The notes beneath the pieces were generated by a model. That model had not been told where the DNA came from. It saw nothing but the letters and a program-made list of their open reading frames with translations, and ran no database searches. Below, piece after piece: positions 41,701 through 51,909 of a stretch of DNA of 64,000 nt. Each line of letters starts with the position of its first letter. Positions within the stretch are counted from its first letter, which is position 1. This DNA is from Oikopleura dioica (lineage: Eukaryota; Chordata; Appendicularia; Copelata; Oikopleuridae): positions 9,615,001-9,679,000 of the forward strand of contig OU015567.1 in the NCBI GenBank assembly GCA_907165135.1, read 5' to 3'. The position numbers and the translations under genes were made by a program.

Positions 41701-43620
41701 CTCAATTTTTGCAAGGGTACATGTTCGGCTACTCCGGCGAGCGTCTTACAAGGAAGATGCGAAAAGACGGCTTTCACGCAATCCTTCGACAAGATATCGC
41801 TTTCTTTGATGACCCAAGAAATAACACGTCCGCTCTTGCCACCAAGCTTCAATCTGATGCTGGTATGGTCCAAGCGGCTGCTGGTGGACAACTGGGTATT
41901 CTGTTCAGTTGTTTAGCGACCGTTGTGATTTCTCTTTTCATCGCCTTCGTGAACTACTGGCTTTTGGCAATTGTTGTTCTCGCCTTCTTCCCTCTTACAG
42001 CTTTCACAGGAATGATTCAGGGTAAAATCTGGTCAGGTCAGGCACTCACAGACGGTGACGCGCTCAATGAAGCTGGAAAGATGGTCTCAGAAGCTGTAGA
42101 AATGATCAGGTACCATAAACTTTAAGATAACATCTAACTAAACGTTAAATATAGAACCGTTGCTTCCTTCAACCGGGAACAGATGTTCGACGATCGCTAC
42201 AACAAAGAAATTGAAGCTGTAAGAAATTCCATGTTTTTCTTGACTCATAATAGTTCTAGCCTCTTCATGCTGGTTTGAAACGATCTCACACTTATGGACT
42301 TATGTACGGTGTCTCGCAATCTGTCCTTTTCTTCGCTTTCTCGTGTACATTTGCTTTCGGTGCTTATCTCGTTGGTGGACATGAGCTTGGATACGAACAA
42401 GGTACGAAAAGATATGCTCGACGATGGTCTCAAATAATTTAGTTTTCCGAATCTTCTCCGCAATTATCTTCGGTGGTAACCAGCTTGGTCGAGCAGCTTC
42501 CTCCGCTCCTGACTTTGCTAAAGCGAAAGACTCCGCGGCAAGAATCTTCCGACTTCTCGATCGAATTCCAGCGTACGCTGACCCTTATGATACAAAAGGT
42601 AAATATTTGACCCCTCTTCATATTTAACGGATTCAATCAAGGTGAAACCTGGAACTTCAAGGGCGACATCCACTTCAAGAATCTTCAGTTTACTTACCCT
42701 ACTCGAAAGGATATCCAAGTTCTCAACGTAAGTGTCTGTTGAATTTTTGTTAGGGAAAAATTTGCTTAGGGACTTGATGTTTCCATCAAAGCAGGTCAGA
42801 CACTGGCGCTTGTCGGTCAATCCGGATGTGGTAAATCAACTTGTATGCAGCTCATTCAACGGTAAATTAAACGACAAAGAAATGATTTAGTAAAAGATCA
42901 GATACTACGATACGAATGGCGGCCAAGTGCTCGTTGATGGGCATGATACCACTAAAACGAACACCAAGTTTCTACGATCCAACATTGGTATTGTCGCTCA
43001 AGAACCAACTCTATTTGATGCAACTATCGGCGAGAATATTCGCTATGGCGCTCTTCACAGGAATTTGACGGACGAGGAAGTCATTCAAGCTTCGAAAACA
43101 GCTTCTCTTCATGATTTCGTCAAGGACTTGCCTATGGGATACGATACACCAACTGGTTTGTTTGTGTTGATGAAATCAAAAGCTAAGAATATTTCAGGTG
43201 GTGGAGGAGGAAATCAACTTTCTCGCGGTCAGAAACAAAGAATTGCCATCGCCCGAGCTATTATTCGACAGCCCAAGATTCTTCTTCTTGATGAAGCTAC
43301 TTCTGCACTTGACACAGGTAAGTTATCGAAACTTGATAAGATTCTAAAAGCCAATCTTTAGAGGCCGAAAAAGTCGTCCAAGCCGCGCTGGATCGAGCTC
43401 GAGAAGGAAGAACTTGTATCGTCATTGCTCATAGATTGTCCACTATCCGCTCTGCTGACAAAATCGCTGTCGTCAATAAAGGTAAAGAAATTGAACCTCA
43501 TCAAGAAATAACACTCACCTTTCTTCAGGTCAACTAGTTGAAGCTGGAACTCACGATGAGCTGATGGAACTCCAAGGCGCCTACTACAAACTCATCACCA
43601 TGAATGTTACGCTGTCTTAA
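38790..43620 (+). CDS. Full ABCB-type exporter with one degenerate ATP site
   Basis: Ten exons (38790-42109, 42155-42218, 42260-42401, 42443-42598, 42642-42727, 42770-42861, 42902-43155, 43198-43317, 43362-43481, 43529-43620) give 1481 residues: TMD1-NBD1-linker-TMD2-NBD2. NBD1 has Walker [10 protein letters not shown] and signature LSGGQ, but its Walker B reads [11 protein letters not shown], with Gln745 in place of the catalytic Glu. NBD2 has Walker [10 protein letters not shown] and an intact DEATSALD, but its signature is LSRGQ. Both changes fall in the same composite site. Between TM1 and TM2 lies a loop of about 215 residues with ten Cys and four N-glycosylation sequons, where P-glycoproteins have about 40. 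Family role: ATP-driven export of lipids, bile salts or xenobiotics. Substrate unknown; it is closest in style to ABCB1/ABCB11. Confidence 0.93.
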
Positions 43621-43672
43621 ATTATTCTTTAAACATTGCTCAATTAGAGTAACCAATTTACCTCTCTTTCCC

Positions 43673-43954
43673 TTAGTGCACTTTTTCTAATTCTGCTTCT
43701 ATTACAGTTTCAAACTCCATCTCATGTACATTATCACAATAAACATACAAAAGAATGCAGCAATGGAGATTCTCTTCCTTGATTTCAAAGTAGTGGCGCT
43801 CTTCAGGCCTATCCAGCTCTTCCAATCGCGTAGGTCCTCCGGCGCTCATTGGTCCGTGGAAAGCTTTTTCTTTTAGAATTTCACAGCTGCACTTTCTTTC
43901 TTTCTCTGTTAGTAACAGACTTTTTCGGAGATATTTTTTTAAGAGAAATTGCAA
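43673..43954 (-). CDS. Short acidic protein, start uncertain
   Basis: An open frame of 93 codons. The stretch from the internal Met at 43850 (MSAGGPTRLEELDRPEERHY…) is the most protein-like and would give 58 residues, including a hydrophobic Cys-rich bit (HCCILLYVYC) and an acidic end. Convergent with the ABC gene, 50 bp away. Not recognised. Confidence 0.4.
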   Translation of the reverse strand: MQFLLKKYLRKSLLLTEKERKCSCEILKEKAFHGPMSAGGPTRLEELDRPEERHYFEIKEENLHCCILLYVYCDNVHEMEFETVIEAELEKVH

Positions 43955-44079
43955 CTTTCACGATATTTATTATTTTATGAATTAAATTGATATATAAATA
44001 CTGACTGTCAATACTGAATTTCTAATCGAATCTGTGTTTAATTGCCAAAGTTCAATCTTTCTAAAGTTTAGAAGGAGCA

Positions 44080-44549
44080 ATGGGATTTTTCGGAAGCAAA
44101 AAATTCTCGCCAAAGAAATCGACGATGCGTCGAGCACAATCCCTCAACAGCTTGAAAGACCCCATTCAGATGCAACGAGAATTCAATCCAGACCCAAACA
44201 ACGTAATGATGCAACTAAACTTTCCATCGAATAATTGTCTTTCAGCAAAGCTTCAAGATCGGAGAAACGACTGTGAAAGTCAAGGCTGACGGATCCTTGA
44301 CCACTTTGTATAACGAGGCAGATCATAACGTCAAAGAAGTAAGCATACTCATTTCTATACGTCTTTAAAGCTAAAATTTCTAGCAAAACGAGCTTCTTCA
44401 AAAGCAGGTTAACCGACTCGTTCTGGAGCGCGAACTTCTCCTTGGTAAGAAATTATCCGATTCTTCCTCTTTTATCATTTCTATTTCCAGATATGCTCGC
44501 AGAAGTCACCGCCGACTACAAAATGAGCCAGAAATACGGGCCCAAATAA
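44080..44549 (+). CDS. CBY1: Chibby homologue
   Basis: Exons 44080-44202, 44246-44338, 44384-44444 and 44491-44549 give 111 residues (vertebrate CBY1 is about 126). The N-terminus MGFFGSKKFSPKKSTMRRAQ aligns with the conserved Chibby start, including the 14-3-3-type basic/Ser motif. The middle QSFKIGETTVKV and the C-terminal leucine-zipper coiled coil (NELLQKQVNRLVLERELLLDMLAE) also match. Family role: basal-body/ciliary transition protein and antagonist of beta-catenin. Confidence 0.9.
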
Positions 44550-44724
44550 GCAAAGAAAAACCTCGCGCTAAAAATTTCCTCAGAAAACGAATTTTCCTCC
44601 ATTTCTACAACTTTTCCTGTTTATTTCCTGCAACCGAGAATTTTGATTTTCCATCTTTATTTTTCCTATTTTTGAATAAACTCTTCTTTTTTACGAAAAT
44701 CATGGATTAATTATGAATTTATAG

Positions 44725-47700
44725 ATGAATCGCTATGTTCGGGCGCAAAATGTTATCAGTATTGCCAAAAGAAGTGTTTTAACCACAACCAGGTTTGTTC
44801 AAAAACTCTCTTTTTGACATGGCGTCTCAATGAAATTCTAGGCTTAATGCCCATCCAAAGAAAGTCCTGCCTAAGAAGGCCTCCTCCATCATCCATCTTG
44901 ATCTTCCACAAATCAAGACAGCCGAAATCACTCCTAAAAAGATGCGAATGGCGCTCAACTACATCCTCGAAAACCTCCTAGTCGACGGTCGGGTGACAGT
45001 TGTCCTCAAAGAAAGCCAAAAACCGCCAGGAATCCTCATCGACGAAAACTTCCTCAAAGAAAACTTAGAGCCCGACGTTTTTAAAAACTACTTCCGTAAT
45101 AAAACATATCTGAAATCAATCGGCATCAGAAGAATTCGTCAGCGCGGGGACTCGTGGAAAAGAGATCAGCGCGGAAAACTCAACGATTTTTACTACCAAA
45201 TTTTCATCCCTTACAAAGATGTGTCGGTGGAGAATAGAAGCAAGTTGGAAGAGTGTCTCAAAACGGCAGGATTGTTGGAAGATTCTGTCTGCGAACATTA
45301 CGCGGATTCGGAAGGAAATCAATTCTCCAAAGAAGTGCTGAGATCCGCGCTAGAATCTAAAAGCCCTCTAGAGCTCATTTGCAAGGGCTACCCGATTAGA
45401 GGAGTAATGGATATGATGAAGTACATGCGTCTTACGGGAACAGGTAATCTATAAAAAAATATTTTCGTCTATTTACAACTATAGTCAAAAATATCACTCA
45501 TTTTTCAGAATTTTCGCATAAATACATCGATGACCCTACTGAAGAGATCTACAGGCCACTTGCCGCGCTAGAATATGCAAAAGGCGAACTTCTCATGGAT
45601 GAAATAGCTCCGGAAGAAAGCGAAAAACGAGCGATGCAAGATTTCATCGGCGACGCAATCTTCCACAAGAATAATTATGGGATCATTCATCAGTTTCTCG
45701 ATTTCATGAAGATCGACATAAAAATTCGAATACACGCTGCTTACAGAAATCGAGGCCAGCTCTCTGAATTGTACAAAGAGAATCCTCACAAACGAGCCCG
45801 GCGATTTATGGCTCAATATTCGCATCTGGTCTTCCCGAATCATTCCTTGAGCCGATTCCTGAACCAGAAAGCGCTGCTCATGGCGGAACTTGCTGAAAGA
45901 AATCGAACAGATCCGCGTGGTTCTGATCCGCTTTTCTGGGAGTACGAGCGGGCCTCGCAGTCGATTGATTACAGAATGAAGAGGAAGCCTATCTTTGAAA
46001 AACTTGATTTGATTGTAAATCCGGCAGTGAATCAAGCGGCGATTAGGTCGTTCGATCAAATTCAAGAGGACACGTTGGGTATTTTGGACGAATACAGCGA
46101 CATTATTGAACGAATTTGGGATGGAGACAGGGTCTCGAAAAATTGGATGTGGGGCGGTTGTTAGGGCGCCCCCTCTCGCTCTCAACATCGGCGCGCTCGT
46201 TGTTCACTTTCAAAAACAATTTGGGCTGGATGTTTGAAATATAGGCTCGCGCCAAAGGGAAAAATGTTCAAATTCAGTTAAACTTAGACTCCAGATGTAA
46301 CTTTTTCCGCTGATTCCGAATATATAAAAATTATTTTGAGATTCGGGGCAATTAGCTATTTATAATTGACAGATCACAAAATACACGTTCAAGTAACTAG
46401 CACATTTTGGACGTAATAGTTGCCTATGAATTCGATATTTTTTGCAAACAGGTAGCTTACCACTTCCGAGAACTGTTTTGTTTGGATTACCCGGTGATTT
46501 TTGTTACAGTAGGTCAGAGTGTGCACCCACTGAGATTATGGGGCCTTTCAGGTGCCCCGGGGAGCGCGCAAAGCACTAGCGCACTGCCACTTACACAGTG
46601 TAGTTACACTCAATCATCTAAACACCGCGTCTACCTGATAAAATCCCTAACTAGGCAGCTGGGGTAATCTGAAATATTTTCTTCTGAGGTGGGTTTCAAA
46701 ATTACCGGGGCAAAACTACTTTTGCTGTATTTCCGACCAGAGTCATTCAAACCCAGACATTCATATATGAGTCGACTTAGAATTTTATGCTCTTTGTCTG
46801 GAACATTGAAAAAAACTGGAACAAGAAAAAAAAAAATTAATCGAAAATCATCGGTCTTTTTGATCATTTTCCTCCTAGAAGACTCATATTTTCATCATCA
46901 TTTTTCGGTTTTAAATGACGTCACGCGAGTCATGTGACTGAAAATTTGGTATTATAATTATCAGTGGTTTTAGGGCGTTTCAATTAACTATCATCCATCG
47001 AGATTCGATGACATTTTCGAAGCTGGATTTTTCCCGGCGGACGCCGGAAAAATCTTACAATAACCGGTTTCTTTCGCTCAAATAATTTTCTTAACATACC
47101 TGCGATATCTTCGACTACAAATTGACGAAATGCAGAAAGAAAACCGATAATTTGAAGGAAAAACCGATAAAAAATCCGACAATTTTTGAGTTATCGAAAA
47201 GTCCAATGCTCCAGCAAAAGAGCAGAAAATTCTGAGTCGATACATATATAGATGTTTGGGGTTTGTATGACTCTGATCGGAGCTAGAGGGAAAGTAGTTT
47301 TGCCCCGGTAATTTTGAAACCCACCTGAGTGTTTCTCGGATTTTTCATGAAAAATACCGATTTAAAACTAAGATTATAAAGATATCTAAAAATTATTTGG
47401 ATAATTACATCTATTTCGATAAATCACATATGATATTTTAATCATTTACTTAGAATGGCGACGTGGGGTACTAATTTGTTTATTTCTATGAGGCGAGGAC
47501 CGCCTTCTTGTTGGTGAACAACCGAGCGCCCGTTGTTAACAATCGGCTCCCGTTGCGCACAACTGTCCGCGGAGGGTGGCGCAACATCCAGCCCACCGTT
47601 GTTTTCTCGCGCAAACATCTAGGGCGCGGGGGTTGAAAGCGAGAGGGGGCGCCAAAACAACCGCCGCGCATCCAATTTTTCGAGACCCTGGATGGAGAGC

Positions 47701-50012
47701 TTTTCTTTATGAATTATGATATGAAGGAATCTGTTCCTCTCATACGGGTAAGTTCTTTTCGGGAAATTTCCTTTCTGATAAAAAAATTAAGGGCGTCTCA
47801 GATAAAATTGAAAACGGAACAATCGACCTTATCGTTAAAATGGTCAACGCCGTCATCTTTCAAACAAAACTCGATCCACTTTTCGCTGCTGACCAAGAAG
47901 CTACTCTCTTCCACAGCGCCAAGCAATTCATCCGTCCAAAATACAAAACACAATATCTTCTAAAATACTTCGATTACTACAGCATCGATGACGTCCTAGA
48001 CGAAGCAGGGTTGATTTTTACTGGCTCGGAAGTGAGCAATTTCCCGGAGCACAAGTGCTTTGAAGCCGGAGATTCTGTCCAAGAACGAATCGGAAGAATC
48101 TTTGATTATGCATTGAATATCATCATGAATGACGCGAAGGAAAATCCAAATGAAAAGGGAGCGACTTATGTTCCAAGTGAAGACGTTTTCAGACAACTTA
48201 AAGTTCTCAAAGAAGTCGCACTTCCTGTAAAACGGCGACTTCATGGAGTAGACATGGCTGTTGAACAATATTTATTCTTCATATCTGAGTTGCTCGGAAA
48301 ACATATCGAAGAAGAACCAGACGTCACTCTTTCAACCTTAGTCGACTACATAGAACAGTTTTTGGATATTATGCCAGACGCTGTTCATCGCTTTGCTTCA
48401 GAGAATTCTTTCTCTGGTGTCAATATGCTCAACAAGAAGCACTTTAATTCAAAGATTGGGAATATGTTTACGATCGCAAACTCGTATCCTCTTCAGTCCT
48501 TGCTCAGCAATTGGATCGGCGCAGGGGGAGAGGACGAACACAAAACTCGAATGGATCAAGTTCTAGCGCTAGAAAATCAGTACAAACTCAGCCAAATACC
48601 CTCTTCTCTTGGGAAGAACATCGAGAGCCATTACTCCGAAGAGCCAACAGTGAAGATATGGAATTTAATCAAAGGACTGCGAGTAGAAAGAGCCGAGGCG
48701 GAGCTCAAGACCTGGAAAAACTATGGACGAGTAGAACTAGACCTGGAGTTTTTAAGAAGAGTATTTGATCCTAGGAGAAAGAATTTGAAGGTTTTGCATC
48801 TGTTGCAGGATGTTGGCGGTCTGAGCGCAGCTGAAGTTGATTATATAGCAAAAGTGAGTGATTTTCGCGTATCATTCCTTCAAAATAAATTCTAGAGCGA
48901 TGTCTTGCTAACGCGAGCTTCGAAGCTTGCTCGGCCAGAACTCCTCGAGTCATTTTCTTCGACCAAGTCTGAAGATTTTTATTCAAGGGACTTCAACAAC
49001 CTGATGTTCCGATCAAGTCTACCTTCTTCAGGTATTTCATGTAATCAATCACTTAGGTTTTATGTTGATTCTAGCTTCAAACTCTCTTCCTGACGTTTTG
49101 CGAGAGCTAGAAGATGCCCGGGCGAACTCGAGTCTCAAGATGCGCCGCATAAATGGATACATCGCAACTTTGCCTCTTTCTGATTTCGCCTCAACGATCT
49201 CTATACTAAACCCTCGTGAAACTGTGGCTGTTCTCAAAAGTGTTCTTCGAGGAGTCAGAATTGGATGTACCGATAAGATTGCTCCCTACTGGATCGAAAC
49301 GACTACTTCTCATTTAATGGATCAACTGGACAATTCTATGGCATTTGACTTTATCGAAAATATCTGGGAACATTTAGAAAATACAAACTACCAAATTCCG
49401 GTTCCATTGAGAAGACCATCAGGGGATTCATGGCCGGAAGAAATTGTTAAAGCTTGGTTCAAAGCACAGGCTGAAGATAGAATTCGAGTTTTGGACGAAA
49501 GAGATGTCTTTTTAAATCCATCGCCTGGCTCATCTTTATTGGCAAATACAGTCGTAGCGATGCTGGATCAACTTTATGAGGAAAACCCAACGCTTGAGGA
49601 TTATAATTACAAAAATTATAAAAGAAAAGTGGAAGAAAAATGCTTCCCGTGTTCGAATGAAGATATTTCCTCGTGTATGAAAATATTAAATATGAAAGTT
49701 GAGCTAACGAAAACGAGGGATCGAGAAATTCAAGGAAGGAAGCAAATTGGTGGAATCAAGGAAGAAGCCATTGACGACGATAGCATGTGGAAAATGCTCG
49801 ATGAGCTTTCAAATGAAAAACCAGAAGAGGAGACTGATTGGGATATTGAAGAAGATCTTGTGCCTGAATTGAAGAAGGAAGAACAAACTATCAGCATTTG
49901 GGATGAAATCGACAAGAAAAATAGAGAGATCGAAGAAGAGCTAGCTGAAAAGGATTCTTCTACTGACCTTTCTTGGGATGACATTGACAAACTCTTTGCA
50001 AACACTAAATAA
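44725..50012 (+). CDS. 1158-residue helical protein, probably mitochondrial
   Basis: Exons 44725-44792, 44842-45443, 45509-46131, 47700-47747, 47792-48853, 48896-49031 and 49075-50012 sum to 3477 bases with every phase correct. The N-terminus (MNRYVRAQNVISIAKRSVLTTTR) is rich in Arg/Ser/Thr without acids, like a mitochondrial presequence. The body is a long chain of charged helices with no recognised domain; the C-terminus is acidic with repeated WD(E/D)I motifs. Size and helix content recall mitochondrial RNA-stability factors such as LRPPRC, but that is only a guess. The intron 46132-47699 is almost exactly a hAT-like transposon. Without splicing, the upstream frame would stop at 46164 inside the element and a second frame would start at 47709. 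Confidence 0.75.
46128..47690. mobile_element. 1.56-kb hAT-like element acting as an intron
   Basis: Ends are 59-bp inverted repeats starting CAGGGTCTCGAAAAATTGGA, 54 of 59 positions identical. The 8-bp duplication GATGGAGA flanks it perfectly (46120-46127 and 47691-47698). No transposase frame. It sits inside a coding exon. The GT of GGGTCTCG just inside the left end and the AG of GATGGAGAG in the right duplication form a GT-AG pair that removes it in frame. A second foldback element is nested within. Confidence 0.88.
46688..47325. mobile_element. 638-bp foldback element nested in the hAT-like element
   Basis: The left arm starts GGTGGGTTTCAAAATTACCG and continues GGGCAAAACTACTTT; the right arm is its reverse complement. 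Further inward, arms share CTCTTTTGCTGGA-type segments less perfectly. Flanked by TGA at 46685-46687 and 47326-47328, a possible 3-bp duplication. Non-coding. Confidence 0.75.
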
Positions 50013-51909
50013 ATTCCCGAACTAACTTAACCAAATGAGAAGAATTTACATATTCCTCAGAGTAAATGTACAGGCATATGCATAGATGAATATCAAAATT
50101 AAATTTTCATCAGCTTTTCCTTAAATGCAGTGAAAATATGCAGTACGAAGACACTTGCTTGTCAGGACCATCTGTTGTGCGCCTCTCCTGATTTTTCCCC
50201 TGAGAATTTTTAATCTGCGTATATTTTTTGGGCCAAGGCCAACAACACAGTTTTGTACTTTCATCTTACTGCATTAACTCGATGAAAAGAAGATGGAGCT
50301 TTCAGGGAGCTTTGTTACTTTTCAGTGGAGCTTGACTCGGAAGACAAAAAAGGGGGATCAGTTGAAAGGAAGGATCTTTCCGGAAAGGCCCCGAACCTAA
50401 ATAAATTCGCAAAACACAAAAAGGAAAACTAAATAAATATACACCTACAGAGCAGAAAATGCGCCTATTTAAAAGAACACAACGCCGGTGCCTAACACAA
50501 ACACCGTGTAAGTCAACAGGTGGATAAATAGAAAAAGGGATGAGCCTCAATTAACAGTAGGGATTACACGCGAGGGAGACGGAATTTATTTCAATCAGAA
50601 GAAAAACTCGTCTCGAAAATCAGTTGAATTAGGAGTTCTGTTATAATTCCAGATTATCGATAAATTCTGAACAAGAAACGAGTTTGTTCTGTTCCCGCAA
50701 ATCGATGGAAATTTTCTTTGAAAAATTATTCAAGCACTTGAAGAGACATCAAGCTATCCAGATTTCCAAAGGTAAATCGATTCGATTGCTAGGATATTGA
50801 CTGCTAGAATCTTTTGTCAATATCAACCTGACAATGATATGCTTTGCTAGAAATATTTTTAGCCATGTAATCGAAGGAATAGTTGATTGCATATAAGTAA
50901 GACAGAAAATGCTCGAAGAATAAAAATCCCCTGAGAATTTTGCGCGGAGTATGTGCGTTGGGCCAAGTCCAAAAGCATTTCTCAAGTCAAAAATATTTTC
51001 CAAACGCTGACGCGCGGGCACACGGCCAAGGTGATCTTGAAAACATCGGACAGTAGCATCGGGAATGTGCATACATTATTATCGAATAATATGGCGTGTG
51101 CCTGAAATTTTTGCCAGTCCGTTTGGCTCATCCTTTCTCGGCTGATTAGACTGCTGGGTTTGACAAATGGATTTTCCGGTGCGTCGTAAAGCCGAATTAG
51201 AAGAAAAAAGTTCAGAAAATAATCAATAGTGAATTTAAATTGCCGTATCTGCTCATTCTCTGACTTCATTAGACAATCTTCTTCCAGCTCAGAAAGTTTG
51301 AAAAGACCTTCTTTTTTAAATCAATGAGGAAAACTGCAAGAAACAAGCGGAAGTCATTTTTTGTTTATATGATTTTATTATCAATTCTCCAATCAATAAA
51401 TTAAGCATCGTTTTTTTTGTTTGTATGTTTGAAATTGGGCAAACTAGGATACTGTAATGTTTATCCTAAGCGACAGTTTGGGTTTCTGTACAGCAGTTTT
51501 GTTTGAAACTGGGTGTTTTGGCGTTTTTATATGTTTTTTCGCAGTGAGAAGATGATTTGAATTTTTGGTGATAATTTCCGGGCTATTTTTGGGCTTGAAA
51601 CACAGTTTTGAAGCATAATAAAAGTCTGGAACTAGACTGGAGCAGTAAAAAATTGGTAAGACAAAGTTATTTTGAATGAAACAAAATAAGAAGGATCTGG
51701 CTCTCTACAAGTTTTTAAAGCGGAATTTATCGAATTTTAGCACTGTTCTTGTTTTGTAGGGATAAAGAAGGGTTGCCTCAGAAGTTTGACATTTGTTTTT
51801 ATTTGGGCGTTCTATTTGTTTCGTTTGGGCTTTGCTGTTTACTTTGTTTTTGTTTAATGGGCTAAGGTGGTATTTGCTGGGCATCTGTTTTAAGCTGGTG
51901 GGGAAATGT
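50013..51909. other. Region without a resolved gene
   Basis: About 1.9 kb. Two minus-strand frames at 51269-50982 (MKSENEQIRQFKFTIDYF…) and 51072-50749 (…ENIFDLRNAFGLGPTHILR…) look partly coding and may be exons of one gene, but no splice joins them cleanly. The segments around 50200 and 50935 share CCCTGAGAATTTT and TTGGGCCAAG, suggesting a short dispersed repeat. From 51280 to 51900 I see nothing. Confidence 0.4.
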
